Source: Defluviitalea saccharophila (GTDB lineage: Bacteria > Bacillota > Clostridia > Lachnospirales > Defluviitaleaceae). Taken from it: a stretch of 64,000 bases of DNA. The notes under the pieces are model-generated. The model was given only the letters and a program-made list of their open reading frames with translations, had not been told where the DNA came from and ran no database searches. A program made the position numbers and the translations under genes. Position 1 is the first letter of the stretch; the number at the start of each line of letters is the position of its first letter. The stretch is taken from contig NZ_CP121687.1 of the NCBI RefSeq assembly GCF_038396635.1, positions 1 through 64,000 of the forward strand. The letters run 5' to 3'. Shown piece by piece: positions 45,050 to 54,051 of the stretch.

Positions 45050-45117
45050 GGTAGCTCCTCCTTCCATAATATTCCTTAATATATAATACTATGGAAAAGG
45101 GAAAAAGTGACGTAGTA

Positions 45118-45146
45118 TTGACATAATCTTAAACCTGTACTAATAT
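45118..45146 (+). promoter_or_regulatory. Promoter of the MATE exporter leader
   Basis: TTGACA at 45118-45123, a 17-base spacer and TAATAT at 45141-45146 give a strong promoter. Transcription would start near 45152. Confidence 0.75.
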
Positions 45147-45151
45147 TGTTA

Positions 45152-45260
45152 TGAATTGAATAGTTATGAAAAGCCTGTTCTTTGCCACCGGGTAAAGAAT
45201 TTATGGTGTTCTGAAGCATTCCGTTAGGTCTTAGAAGGGATGTTTTTAGGACGCCTTTTT
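45152..45260 (+). promoter_or_regulatory. Probable guanidine-IV (mepA-motif) riboswitch
   Basis: The leader has a first hairpin TTCTTT/AAAGAA with the loop GCCACCGGGT. A second hairpin AGGTCTTA (45226-45233)/TAGGACGCCT (45247-45256) is followed by T5 and acts as terminator. An alternative pairing CATTCC/GGGATG would compete. The CACCGGG loop, the GTTAGGTCTTAG segment and the place before a MATE gene match my memory of the mepA motif, which binds guanidinium and switches the exporter on. The class call rests on recall, not alignment. Confidence 0.7.
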
Positions 45261-45283
45261 ATTTGTTTTGAAAGGAGAAGCAT

Positions 45284-46636
45284 ATGGGAAATTATATCTT
45301 AAAAGATTTTGCAAAATATGTTAGTTTGAATATCCTTGGAATGATAGGTCTTTCCTGTTATATTTTAGCGGATACTTTTTTTATAGCAAAAGCGTTGGGA
45401 GCAACGGGAATTGCAGCACTGAATTTTTCTATTTCTATTTATAGTGTAATCCACGGCATAGGGCTGATGATTGGGATTGGGGGTGCAACAAGATACAGTA
45501 TTTTAAAATCCCAAAATGATGATGAAAAGGCTCATGCAGTATTCACGACCTGTATGAAGTTAGGTGTTTTGATTGGTGCAGTTTTTGCATGCATTGGTAT
45601 ATTCGGTTCAAGAAATTTAGCAGTTATTTTAGGAGCTGATACAACTACACTGCCTTTGACTAAAACCTATTTAACAACCATACTATGCTTTACACCTTTT
45701 TTTATTATAAACAATATTATGCTTGCATTTGTACGCAATGATCATAACCCGAATTTATCTATGACTGCGATGTTAACAGGTAGCTTTTCAAATATAATAT
45801 TGGATTATCTATTTATGTTCCCTCTAAGGATGGGGATGTTTGGCGCTGCTTTTGCAACATGTCTGGCACCTATCATAAGTATTGGTATACTGCTATTGCA
45901 TTTCAGGAAGGGAAAAGCTCAGTTTAGATATATTTCCTGTAACATGAATTGGTCAAATATTTTTGATATCTTTAGTTTAGGCTTGTCTGCTTTTATTACG
46001 GAGGTTTCTTCTGCTGTTGTACTTATCACCTTTAATCTGGTGATTTTAAATCTTAAGGGGAATTTAGGGGTTGCTTCATACGGAATTGTTGCTAATATAG
46101 CCTTGGTAGGGGTATCGGTATTCATTGGGATTGCCCAGGGGATGCAGCCTCTTGTTAGTTATGGATATGGATTACAAGATCATATGGTTTTAAAAAAAGT
46201 ACTAAAATATGCAGTAATTACTTCCCTCACCATTGCATTCATTATGTATTTAGGAATGTATTTCAAAGTAAACTTTATCGTTGGAATATTTAATAGTGAT
46301 GGGAATTTTGAAATCGCCCGAATTGCAAAAGAAGGATTGATTATATATTTTATTGGCTTTTTCTTTGCAGGAATAAACATCATTATGACTATGTATTTGA
46401 GTTCCTCTGAGCATGCAAAGGAGGCTTTTGCTATTTCTATGGCACGGGGATGCGTGCTTATTGTTCCAATGGTATTTTTATTAAGCAGCATTTGGGAAAT
46501 GACAGGCATATGGCTGGCTTTTGTTGCAACAGAGTGCATTGTAACAATGATATCACTTTGGACGGTGGCAAAGTTAAGAAAAACAGCAGACAATCATGAG
46601 AAGGTTTTTACCAGTATTCCGGAGGAATCCTATTAA
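45284..46636 (+). CDS. MATE-family efflux transporter (MepA-like)
   Basis: The 450-residue protein has twelve helices in two six-helix halves and MATE marks: a start with LGMIGLSCYILADTFFIAKA, GIGGATRYSILK in helix 2, and GIAQGMQPLVSYGYG at the second-half repeat. It would export cationic compounds using Na+ or H+. The leader suggests guanidinium as a natural substrate or inducer. GAAAGGAGAAG precedes the ATG. Confidence 0.92.
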   Translation: MGNYILKDFAKYVSLNILGMIGLSCYILADTFFIAKALGATGIAALNFSISIYSVIHGIGLMIGIGGATRYSILKSQNDDEKAHAVFTTCMKLGVLIGAVFACIGIFGSRNLAVILGADTTTLPLTKTYLTTILCFTPFFIINNIMLAFVRNDHNPNLSMTAMLTGSFSNIILDYLFMFPLRMGMFGAAFATCLAPIISIGILLLHFRKGKAQFRYISCNMNWSNIFDIFSLGLSAFITEVSSAVVLITFNLVILNLKGNLGVASYGIVANIALVGVSVFIGIAQGMQPLVSYGYGLQDHMVLKKVLKYAVITSLTIAFIMYLGMYFKVNFIVGIFNSDGNFEIARIAKEGLIIYFIGFFFAGINIIMTMYLSSSEHAKEAFAISMARGCVLIVPMVFLLSSIWEMTGIWLAFVATECIVTMISLWTVAKLRKTADNHEKVFTSIPEESY

Positions 46637-46697
46637 AGCTTCTATTATACATTGAGTATGATAAAATAGTACCATGATAAGATAAAGGGAGAACGGT

Positions 46698-47411
46698 ATG
46701 AAATTAGAACTAAAATACGGCACTCGAAGTATACCTTTTGAAGTAGTACGGGCAAAAAGAAAAACAGTAAAAATAGTAGTAACCCCACCTGATCAGGTGG
46801 TTGTTACTGTTCCCATGAAGATGAATAAAGATCAAATTTTAGATATCGTCCAAGTAAAGGGGAAGTGGATTGTACAAAAAATAGATTATTTCAAAGAATT
46901 TGATTATCTCCCTGTGAAAAGAGAATACGTGAATGGAGAACTTTTTATGTGTTTAGGAAACCATTATCCTTTGTACATTGAATATGATTCAGATATTAAA
47001 AAACCGGAAGTCATGTTATCTAAGGATCAATTTATTATTAAAACAAATATGCAAAGTAAAGAAGTCATAAGAAAAGCCATGGAACAGTGGTATAGAGATA
47101 CGGCAAAGAATGTCATAGAGGAAAGAGTAAAATATTATCAAAAGTATTTTTATATAGAGCCAAAGGATATCAAAGTTAAAGAGCAAAGGAAAAGATGGGG
47201 AAGCTGTACTTATGACAATCGGCTTTTATTTAACTGGAGATGTATTATGGCAACATTAGAGAGTTTAGACTATGTTGTTGTTCACGAAATGAGCCATATG
47301 GTTCATAAAAACCATTCAAAGCAATTTTGGAGCTTTGTAGAAGCGATACTTCCTGATTATAAAGCAAGAAAACTTTGGCTTAGAAATAACGGAATTAAAA
47401 TGAATATATAA
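46698..47411 (+). CDS. YgjP-type zinc metallopeptidase (M48/DUF45)
   Basis: The 237-residue protein ends with the zinc motif VVHEMSHMVHKNHSKQFW, containing HExxH and a downstream His (about residues 194-210). KRWGSCTYDNRLLFNW is the typical YgjP segment. It is a predicted cytoplasmic protease of unknown substrate. AGGGAG precedes the ATG. No operon partner is evident. Confidence 0.9.
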   Translation: MKLELKYGTRSIPFEVVRAKRKTVKIVVTPPDQVVVTVPMKMNKDQILDIVQVKGKWIVQKIDYFKEFDYLPVKREYVNGELFMCLGNHYPLYIEYDSDIKKPEVMLSKDQFIIKTNMQSKEVIRKAMEQWYRDTAKNVIEERVKYYQKYFYIEPKDIKVKEQRKRWGSCTYDNRLLFNWRCIMATLESLDYVVVHEMSHMVHKNHSKQFWSFVEAILPDYKARKLWLRNNGIKMNI

Positions 47412-47519
47412 AAATACTTTTAAGTTTGAAAATAAAGAAATATTCTAACTTCATATTAAAAGTAATGATTAAATGATTCTTCGAATATATTATAATGATC
47501 AATATTCGAGGAGTTTGTT

Positions 47520-48338
47520 ATGAAAATGTTCAAAGTGGTAAAAGGGAAAAAAATCGTTTTAACAATTCTTTTATGCGTGGCAGCGTATTTTTTGGGTGGC
47601 AGAGTGGCAATGCTGGCAGATACCCATAAGCAAGAAGTGATGAGTAGATCTGTCGAAGAAAACTGGGGACTTGGATTTTCCACACCGGGTCAGCCGCCTA
47701 AAGCCAATGCAACAGCAGAACAATTAAAACAGTATGATGCTTATTATATTGGGGACACCAATAAAAAGGTTATCTACTTAACCTTTGATGCAGGGTATGA
47801 AAACGGTTATACCTCTGCCATACTGGATGCATTGAAAAAGCATAATGTGCCTGCGACTTTTTTTATAGTTGGTAACTACATCAAAACAAGTCCTGACTTG
47901 GTTAAACGAATGATCGATGAAGGACATACTGTGGGAAACCATACATATAATCATCCCAACATGTCTAAAATGAACTCGATGGAAACTTTTCGCAAAGAAC
48001 TTGAAGATTTGGAGATTGCTTTTGAAAAGGCTACAGGACAGAAGATGGCGAAATATTATCGACCTCCTCAAGGCAAATATAACGTGAACAATTTGAAGAT
48101 GGCAAAAGAAATGGGCTATAAAACGTTCTTTTGGAGCCTTGCCTATGTGGATTGGTATACAGATAAACAACCTACAAAGGATGAGGCATTTAAAAAATTA
48201 TTGGGAAGAATTCACCCCGGTGCAGTTGTTCTTCTTCACAGTACGTCTAAGACCAATGCTGAAGTTCTGGATGAACTTATTGGAAAGTGGAAAGAGATGG
48301 GGTATACATTTGATTCCTTAGATCATTTGGTGCAGTAA
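47520..48338 (+). CDS. pdaA: PdaA-like N-acetylmuramic deacetylase (delta-lactam synthesis)
   Basis: The 272-residue protein has one N-terminal membrane helix (about residues 11-28). The catalytic NodB domain shows YLTFDAGYENG, ATFFIVGNYI and the zinc pair VGNHTYNHPNMS, then YYRPPQGKYN and LLHS near the end. The DAGYENG form is typical of PdaA, which helps make muramic delta-lactam in spore cortex. This supports an endospore former. The start follows GAGGAG. Confidence 0.88.
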   Translation: MKMFKVVKGKKIVLTILLCVAAYFLGGRVAMLADTHKQEVMSRSVEENWGLGFSTPGQPPKANATAEQLKQYDAYYIGDTNKKVIYLTFDAGYENGYTSAILDALKKHNVPATFFIVGNYIKTSPDLVKRMIDEGHTVGNHTYNHPNMSKMNSMETFRKELEDLEIAFEKATGQKMAKYYRPPQGKYNVNNLKMAKEMGYKTFFWSLAYVDWYTDKQPTKDEAFKKLLGRIHPGAVVLLHSTSKTNAEVLDELIGKWKEMGYTFDSLDHLVQ

Positions 48339-48362
48339 AAAAGTTTTTCATCTTTGAATAAT

Positions 48363-48405
48363 AGCACTTCCTGGGGACGATACTCGTTACAAGGAAGTGT
48401 TTTTT
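48363..48405 (+). terminator. Terminator after pdaA
   Basis: CACTTCCT (48365-48372) pairs with AGGAAGTG (48392-48399), with a G-T and an A-T pair extending it, then TTTTTT. The second dispersed repeat begins in this T-run. Confidence 0.8.
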
Positions 48406-48541
48406 ATTGCATAGGAAATTCCTTCAGATTTCCTATGCAATAAAAAACACTCTGGGCATAATGCACACTCGCGCGTATTGTATTTTGTCGGCTTCGCCGA
48501 CCGCGCTCGGTGCGAGAGTTTCGCTTGCGAAACTCTTTCTT
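48401..48541 (+). repeat. Dispersed hairpin repeat, long copy
   Basis: The 141-base unit has the same outer hairpin and GGGCATAATGCACAC block as 38156-38238, plus 58 extra bases. These extra bases carry CGGCTTCGCCG and half of a second perfect hairpin (AGAGTTTCGC/GCGAAACTCT). The high GC of this insert contrasts with its surroundings. Confidence 0.85.
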
Positions 48542-48614
48542 ATTTACATTTGACATTAAAAAAATTTATATGTCATAATAGTCTAGAATTCAAATAATTA
48601 AAGGAGCGACGTAT

Positions 48615-49211
48615 ATGTTGAAAAAAGAAGAAACAGCATTATTAGTTGTTGATATGCAATATGGCGGAGGAGCACCGGATGGATCCCTGGTAAAGATGTT
48701 AAATGTAGATGTAACAAAGCAGGAAGATATAGTAACGCCAATCATAAAATTAAAGGATTTCTTTAACGAAAATAATATGTTAGTGGTTAATGTAAAAACC
48801 GAATATGAAGAAGACTTTAGTGATTGGGAAATGCTGAGTAAAAGATTTGAAGTTAAAAAATACGGTCATTTTATAAAAGGCTCTGCCGACGCAGAAATTA
48901 TTCCGCCTCTAGCACCTCGAGAAGGAGAGGAATTAATTATCAAAAATCGATGGAACGCATTTTTCAATACGAAATTAGATGAACTATTAAAAGAAAGAAA
49001 TATAAAAAATTTAGTAATTGTTGGTGCAGCTACGGATGTTTGTGTTTTAGAGACTTGCAGCTATGCCTTTTCTTTAAATTATAACTGTATTGTACCGATT
49101 GAAACCACGGCATCTTTTAACGCTGAAAGAAAGAAAATGGGCTTAGAAATGCTAAGTTTCGGAAGAAGCCAAGTGGTTCATGTTGAAGAGGTATATAAAA
49201 TGTTCCAATAG
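48615..49211 (+). CDS. Isochorismatase-like cysteine hydrolase
   Basis: The 198-residue alpha/beta protein has the catalytic Asp in LLVVDMQYG (about residue 13), Lys in IIKNRWNAFFNT and Cys in GAATDVCVLETCSYAF, the triad of the isochorismatase/nicotinamidase superfamily. The substrate is unknown. AAAGGAGC precedes the ATG. It is followed closely by a flavodoxin-type reductase gene. Confidence 0.9.
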   Translation: MLKKEETALLVVDMQYGGGAPDGSLVKMLNVDVTKQEDIVTPIIKLKDFFNENNMLVVNVKTEYEEDFSDWEMLSKRFEVKKYGHFIKGSADAEIIPPLAPREGEELIIKNRWNAFFNTKLDELLKERNIKNLVIVGAATDVCVLETCSYAFSLNYNCIVPIETTASFNAERKKMGLEMLSFGRSQVVHVEEVYKMFQ

Positions 49212-49297
49212 AATTTAAAATATAGGATTTGGAATTTATAAATTTTAAAAACATCAGCATACTAATGTTGAATACAATTTTTAAAGGGGCTGATGTT

Positions 49298-49969
49298 TTG
49301 AAAAAATTATTATATATTACAGTGAATTCAAAGCCAGAAAACTTATCCACCAGCAGAACGGTTGGAAGAGCTTTTGTTAATAAATTTGTTGAAAGATATA
49401 CGGAATTTACGATCGAAGAACTGGACCTATATAAAGAGCATATTCCTAGATTAGAATATCAGTATTTTGAAAGCAGAAATTGTATTATAAATGAAGAAGC
49501 TGCAAAAAAATTATCGGTTAAGGAACAAAAAGAAGTTCAAAGAATCAGGGAGTTGTGCAATCAATTTATCGAAGCAGATGTTTATGTCATTGCATCCCCA
49601 ATGTGGAGTTTATCCTTTCCTGCTCCATTAAAAGAATATATTGACTGTATAGTACAAACTGGCAAAACAATTTCCTTTCCAAAGAAAGGCGAAAAGCCCG
49701 AAGGACTTTTAAATGACAGGCCAAGGGCTGTAGTCTATATCCAATCCTCCGGTGGAAATATTCCGTGGATTATGGGGACGATGTTTAATAAAGGTGTGGA
49801 TTATGTTGAAACCATAATGAATTTAATGGGTATAGAAAAATTCGAAAAACTATTGGTGGATGAAACAGGTAATACCGAAGAAGAGAGAAGAGTTGCCATC
49901 GAAAAAGCCAAAGATAAGATCGATAAAATTATCGACAAGATAGATATAGTAGAACCTGCATTAATCTAG
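49298..49969 (+). CDS. FMN-dependent NADH:quinone/azo reductase
   Basis: The 223-residue flavodoxin-like protein shows YITVNSKPENLSTSRTVG at the FMN phosphate site, the block ASPMWSLSFPAPLKEYID, and YIQSSGGN in the second flavin loop, as in AzoR/AcpD enzymes. A TTG at 49298 is well spaced from AAAGGGG (49282-49288). The in-frame ATG at 49229 would add a hydrophobic stretch with no ribosome-binding site. Confidence 0.85.
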   Translation: MKKLLYITVNSKPENLSTSRTVGRAFVNKFVERYTEFTIEELDLYKEHIPRLEYQYFESRNCIINEEAAKKLSVKEQKEVQRIRELCNQFIEADVYVIASPMWSLSFPAPLKEYIDCIVQTGKTISFPKKGEKPEGLLNDRPRAVVYIQSSGGNIPWIMGTMFNKGVDYVETIMNLMGIEKFEKLLVDETGNTEEERRVAIEKAKDKIDKIIDKIDIVEPALI

Positions 49970-50021
49970 GTATTTATGATTAAATGGGGTTTCATACAAT
50001 TAAATCAATACTCTATATTGC

Positions 50022-50053
50022 AAACTCTTAGGAAAATTTCCTAAGAGTTTTTT
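50022..50053 (+). terminator. Terminator after azoreductase gene
   Basis: AAACTCTTAGGAAA (50022-50035) pairs perfectly with TTTCCTAAGAGTTT (50037-50050). The true loop is larger because a one-base loop is impossible, and T follows. Confidence 0.85.
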
Positions 50054-50146
50054 AGAACCTAACATATCTCATTGCCCAGTAATTTTTAAAGTTTTGTTGA
50101 AAGAAGCAACAAGCGGTAAAGATATTTCGTCAATTGTATTGTATAA

Positions 50147-50542
50147 ATGATTATAAAGAAGGGAATGAGGGTTATTACTAATAAAGTGTTTTATTTCATT
50201 GCTTTTCTTTTAATGAGTATAGGATTGGCTGGCTGTGGAGCAATCTCAAAAGACAATTCTTCTTCATTAAAAGTGAGTTTTGAGGCAGTGGTGATTGAGA
50301 ATGGAGAAAGCCTTATAGTTGTTCCAGATACAAGCAGTAATGAAGCTAAGTCATCAGATAAAATTGTAGTTCATACTAATAATGCATCCATTATGGATGC
50401 TAATAATCAGGAAATTCAAATAGAAGATATTCCAATAGGTCATATAGTGGAAATTACTTATAATGGAGAAATCATGGAATCCTACCCCGCTCAGATATCT
50501 GCTGATAAGATTCAACTTCGTGAAACTAGTTTAACAAATTGA
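50147..50542 (+). CDS. DUF3221-like lipoprotein
   Basis: The 131-residue protein has a signal peptide with lipobox LAGC (Cys30), then a small beta-rich domain (IENGESLIVVP, HIVEITYNGEIMESYPAQI) as in DUF3221/YobA-type lipoproteins. The start is uncertain: ATG 50147 has no clear ribosome-binding site, and ATG 50165 sits too close to AAGGG. It is a surface protein of unknown role. Confidence 0.7.
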   Translation: MIIKKGMRVITNKVFYFIAFLLMSIGLAGCGAISKDNSSSLKVSFEAVVIENGESLIVVPDTSSNEAKSSDKIVVHTNNASIMDANNQEIQIEDIPIGHIVEITYNGEIMESYPAQISADKIQLRETSLTN

Positions 50543-50613
50543 ATTCATTATATTAACAACTATTACATTAATTTCATATGATGTAGTAGCGTTAATTTAA
50601 GGAGTGTTGAATA

Positions 50614-51900
50614 ATGAATTCATATAATTGGAACTGGCCGCATTTGCAAATACCAAACTATAGGGTACCAAATCCCTATCCGTTTTATAATTATATGCCA
50701 ACCGGTCATTTTGACAACTTATACAAACAACATAGTGACGGTTTAGAAGATGACTTGATGCGTCAAAGACCACAGGAGATCAATAGAATCATGGCACTGA
50801 TCGATCAACAATTCGCTAACTTATATGCAGAACTTCAGAGTTATGGGGTTCCGAGAATTGTAACCACTAATATTTTTAGAAGTATTGTGGCCTATGTGCT
50901 GGACAATGAAAATAGATTCACTGGAAATCTTCAACAAAGGACCAATGCCCTATTTAATGCTTATGTAAGAGACAACGTCTTTGTTCCTATCATTTTACGG
51001 GGATATGGGGTACCCAATAATCGTATCAATCAAATCATCAGAACGATTATACGCTTTGTATTGGAAAACATAGGAGAACAGCCTTCTACGGGCTGGAGTG
51101 AGTGGGAAGATTTAGGTGGGGTATTGACTTCAGCTCCAGCTGTAGCATCCTGGCAGCCCAATCGGCTAGATGTGTTTGGCCGAGGTCAAAATAATGCATT
51201 ATGGCATAAATGGTGGGACGGTTCCAGATGGAGTGAGTGGGAAGACTTGGGCGGTGTATTGACCTCCGCTCCTGGAGCGGTATCATGGGGTCGAAATCGA
51301 ATAGATGTGTTCGGTCGAGGCCAAAACAATGCATTATGGCATAAATGGTGGGACGGCTCCAGGTGGAGCAATTGGGAAGACTTAGGCGGTGTATTGACCT
51401 CAGCCCCAGCTGTAGCATCCTGGGCGTCCAATCGATTAGATGTATTTGCACGAGGCCAAAACAATGCATTATGGCATAAATGGTGGGATGGCTCCAGGTG
51501 GAGTGAATGGGAAGATTTAGGTGGTGTATTGACCTCCGATCCAGCAGCAGTGTCCTGGGGTCCTAATCGAATTGATGTATTTGGCCGCGGGCAAAATAAT
51601 AGTCTATGGCATAAATGGTGGGACGGATTCCGATGGAGTGAATGGGAAGATCTGGGTGGAGGTGCGATTACCTCAGGACCTGCAGCTGCATCCACAGCTC
51701 CAAACCGATTAGAAGTTTTTGCCCGTGGATCAAACAATCACCTGTTATTTAGAACCTGGAACGGATCGAGTTGGAGTGGATGGCGTTCCCTTGGGGGAGA
51801 TATTACTTCAGAGCCTGCAGCAGTGTCTTGGGGCGGTACTAGACTGGATGTATTTGCAAGGGGACGAAACAATCATCTCTGGCATATTTGGAGATCATAG
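50614..51900 (+). CDS. PLL-type beta-propeller lectin-like protein with six repeats
   Basis: The 428-residue protein has a Tyr/Pro/Asn-rich head (residues 1-45), a helical domain (about 50-150) and six C-terminal repeats of 45-46 residues. Each has W(S)xWEDLGG, an ITS.PA. strand, NR.DVF.RG..N.LWH and WW.G. These are PLL/DUF346 repeats, seen in fucose-binding lectins of Photorhabdus, where they close into a propeller. No signal peptide is present, so release or display needs another route; a spore-surface role is possible. AAGGAG precedes the ATG. Confidence 0.85.
   Translation: MNSYNWNWPHLQIPNYRVPNPYPFYNYMPTGHFDNLYKQHSDGLEDDLMRQRPQEINRIMALIDQQFANLYAELQSYGVPRIVTTNIFRSIVAYVLDNENRFTGNLQQRTNALFNAYVRDNVFVPIILRGYGVPNNRINQIIRTIIRFVLENIGEQPSTGWSEWEDLGGVLTSAPAVASWQPNRLDVFGRGQNNALWHKWWDGSRWSEWEDLGGVLTSAPGAVSWGRNRIDVFGRGQNNALWHKWWDGSRWSNWEDLGGVLTSAPAVASWASNRLDVFARGQNNALWHKWWDGSRWSEWEDLGGVLTSDPAAVSWGPNRIDVFGRGQNNSLWHKWWDGFRWSEWEDLGGGAITSGPAAASTAPNRLEVFARGSNNHLLFRTWNGSSWSGWRSLGGDITSEPAAVSWGGTRLDVFARGRNNHLWHIWRS
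51094..51897 (+). repeat. Six tandem coding repeats of about 135 bases
   Basis: Units begin at 51094, 51229, 51364, 51499, 51634 and 51772. The first four are nearly identical in DNA as well as protein, while the last two are diverged. This suggests recent duplication or gene conversion among units 1-4. Confidence 0.9.
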
Positions 51901-51902
51901 AA

Positions 51903-51946
51903 AACAGGAAAAAGCGTGCATATCAATTTGCACGCTTTTTCCTGTT
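51903..51946. terminator. Bidirectional terminator between convergent genes
   Basis: AACAGGAAAAAGCGTGCA (51903-51920) is perfectly complementary to 51929-51946. Confidence 0.9.
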
Positions 51947-51991
51947 CTCAAATGGAATGCTATTATAAGCTTTAAAATTAGAAAAGTAGTA

Positions 51992-52690
51992 TTAATAGGT
52001 AAAAACAGCTTCAACTCTTGCAGCAATATCCATTTGACCGGGTTGGATTGGCGTAGCAATATCGGTTTTTGCAAGAGTAACACTGTACGGGGAAAAGGGA
52101 ATACTGCTTTGTTCAATTATCTCAATGGGGATCGTTGAAACATTTATATTCATGTTTCTTCCAATGAACATGGCTTTTGCAGTGGCATCATCAATTGCTT
52201 TTAATAGGGCCTGCTGATAATACTGGGACGGGTTCGCGATGGCAAAAGTTACATTATTAATCACATTTGCTCCGCTCTCCACTGCCAGATCGACTATTTC
52301 TCCGACTAAATTAATGTCTTTTATGGTAACTCTTAAGATATGTTCTACAACATATCCGTTAAATTTTTGCTGGCCATTGATATATTCATATTGCGGAAAG
52401 ATATTATAGGATTGAGTTTGGATATCATCAGAAGATACGCCAATACCGTTTAAGGCAGCTATAATTTTTGAAGAGATCTCTGCATTCTCTTGCTGTACTT
52501 GCCTAAGTTCCATTCCTCGGGTCTGCACTCCCAGTGAAACCAGGGCAATATCCGGTTCTGCCTGTATGAAGCCTTCTCCTAGTACTCTTAGTTCTCCATG
52601 ATTGGCATTTGAGTTTAACGTGCCATTTGTTCTCGTCTGAAGGTTGTAAGGAACTGATTTTCTATATCCATAGGGAAAAGAATATGGCAT
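51992..52690 (-). CDS. SIMPL (DUF541) domain protein
   Basis: The 232-residue protein holds a SIMPL domain with GEGFIQAEPDIALVSLGVQT, ALNGIGVSSDDIQTQSYNI and an end DIAARVEAVF. Members are usually periplasmic or secreted, but this one has no signal peptide and starts with a Tyr/Pro-rich stretch. The function is unknown. AAAGGAGG precedes the ATG. Confidence 0.88.
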   Translation of the reverse strand: MPYSFPYGYRKSVPYNLQTRTNGTLNSNANHGELRVLGEGFIQAEPDIALVSLGVQTRGMELRQVQQENAEISSKIIAALNGIGVSSDDIQTQSYNIFPQYEYINGQQKFNGYVVEHILRVTIKDINLVGEIVDLAVESGANVINNVTFAIANPSQYYQQALLKAIDDATAKAMFIGRNMNINVSTIPIEIIEQSSIPFSPYSVTLAKTDIATPIQPGQMDIAARVEAVFTY

Positions 52691-52905
52691 TTTGTCCTCC
52701 TTTTATTTTAAAAATATCGTTACTTTATTATATGAGAATTTGAATAAATTGGAAGTTGTAATTAAAATATAAATTTTAAGGAAAATTATAAAAAAATATA
52801 GTATACTAATCCTATATCCAAAACATGACATTCGATTGATATTAAATAAGCTTCCTGGTTTGAGAGATAAAGGTCTAAGCAATGTTTTGTAAAAGAGGTG
52901 AATCC

Positions 52906-54027
52906 ATGTTTTATGAAAAAAGAATACATATTATAAGTGTTGTTTTGCTCTTTGTCTTTTATCTTTTTTATTCCTCATCCTTAGGTTTGGCACAGGAGAC
53001 GATAACCGTTTTTTCTGAGACAGAAGAAAAGCTTGGCTCGATTTCTGAAAAAGAACAAAAGGTTCTTCAGGAATTGTTTTTTATTTTACAGGATATAGAG
53101 GAAATGGAACGTCAGCAAGTTGAGATAGAAGGAGATATTAAAAAAATAAAAGATGAAATTGAAAACGTATCGAATCGTATTGAAAAAGAAGAAAATATTT
53201 ATGGACAGAAAAGAGATACCTTAAAAGAAGTTCTTCAAGTCTATCAAAGAAGAGGACCGGCATCTTATCTGGAAATCATTCTGTCTTCGGACAGTTTTTC
53301 TACTTTAATCAGAAGAATCAATATCATAAGAGATTTAAGCCGCAACACAGGAGCTCTTCTTGAGGAATTAGATGAAAGAAAACAGATTTTACAAGAAGAA
53401 AAGAGTAAATTGGACGATGCATTGTTTTCATTGGAAGAGAAGCAGGGAGAACTTAAGAAAGCTTTACTGAATAAAGAAAAATTAAGAAATGATATGGAAG
53501 ATTACCTGGCATCTTTAGATGTTGAACGTTCATATTATGAGAACCAATTAAACCAGATTGATAAGGCTTGGACAGAGGCAAAGAAAACCCTTACAGATTC
53601 CATTGCTAATTTTTCCGATGTATTAAAACAAGGGAATTTGCCGTATGAAAAAATAAAAGTTACGATTACCCTGGGAAGAGTTAAAGGTTCTATTGATGAA
53701 GAGACATTTAATCAAGTGGCAAAACAATACATTGGTGATAAAGCTATAGAATTTCATTTTTATGAAAATAAAATCCAGGCAATCATTCCTGACAGCCAGT
53801 TTTCCGTATCCGGTTCATTTATTATTGTAGACGGCCATACACTGCAGTTTGTAGCAGAAGAAGGAAGTTTTTACGGCATGACACTTACTGAGGAATCTTT
53901 AGAAGAAATCTTTAGAAATGGACAAGTACAGCTCAATCTTGAGCCGGTATTATATGGTAATGAATTGGAAAGCGTAAAAATTAAAGAAGGCTATTTTGAA
54001 ATAAGCAGTAAAGTATCTTTTTTCTAA
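52906..54027 (+). CDS. PcsB-like coiled-coil protein without a hydrolase domain
   Basis: The 373-residue protein has a signal or anchor helix (about residues 5-28) and long coiled coils. The hinge region RRGPASYLEIILSSDSFSTL is the mark of PcsB/CwlO-type FtsX partners. Instead of a CHAP or NlpC/P60 hydrolase, it ends with about 140 residues of beta-rich sequence (KVTITLGRVKG, FIIVDGHTLQFV) that I do not recognise. AAGAGGTG precedes ATG 52906. FtsE- and FtsX-like genes follow at once, so it is probably their outside partner. Confidence 0.82.
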   Translation: MFYEKRIHIISVVLLFVFYLFYSSSLGLAQETITVFSETEEKLGSISEKEQKVLQELFFILQDIEEMERQQVEIEGDIKKIKDEIENVSNRIEKEENIYGQKRDTLKEVLQVYQRRGPASYLEIILSSDSFSTLIRRINIIRDLSRNTGALLEELDERKQILQEEKSKLDDALFSLEEKQGELKKALLNKEKLRNDMEDYLASLDVERSYYENQLNQIDKAWTEAKKTLTDSIANFSDVLKQGNLPYEKIKVTITLGRVKGSIDEETFNQVAKQYIGDKAIEFHFYENKIQAIIPDSQFSVSGSFIIVDGHTLQFVAEEGSFYGMTLTEESLEEIFRNGQVQLNLEPVLYGNELESVKIKEGYFEISSKVSFF

Positions 54028-54051
54028 ATTAATGAAGTAGGTGGATTAGAA

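Noticed and set aside
51186-51737. Long minus-strand open frames opposite the propeller repeats
   Set aside because: They mirror the tandem coding repeats and have no ribosome-binding site or family features.
51094-51897. Regular repeats that might suggest a CRISPR array
   Set aside because: Units are contiguous, about 135 bases and coding, with no spacers.
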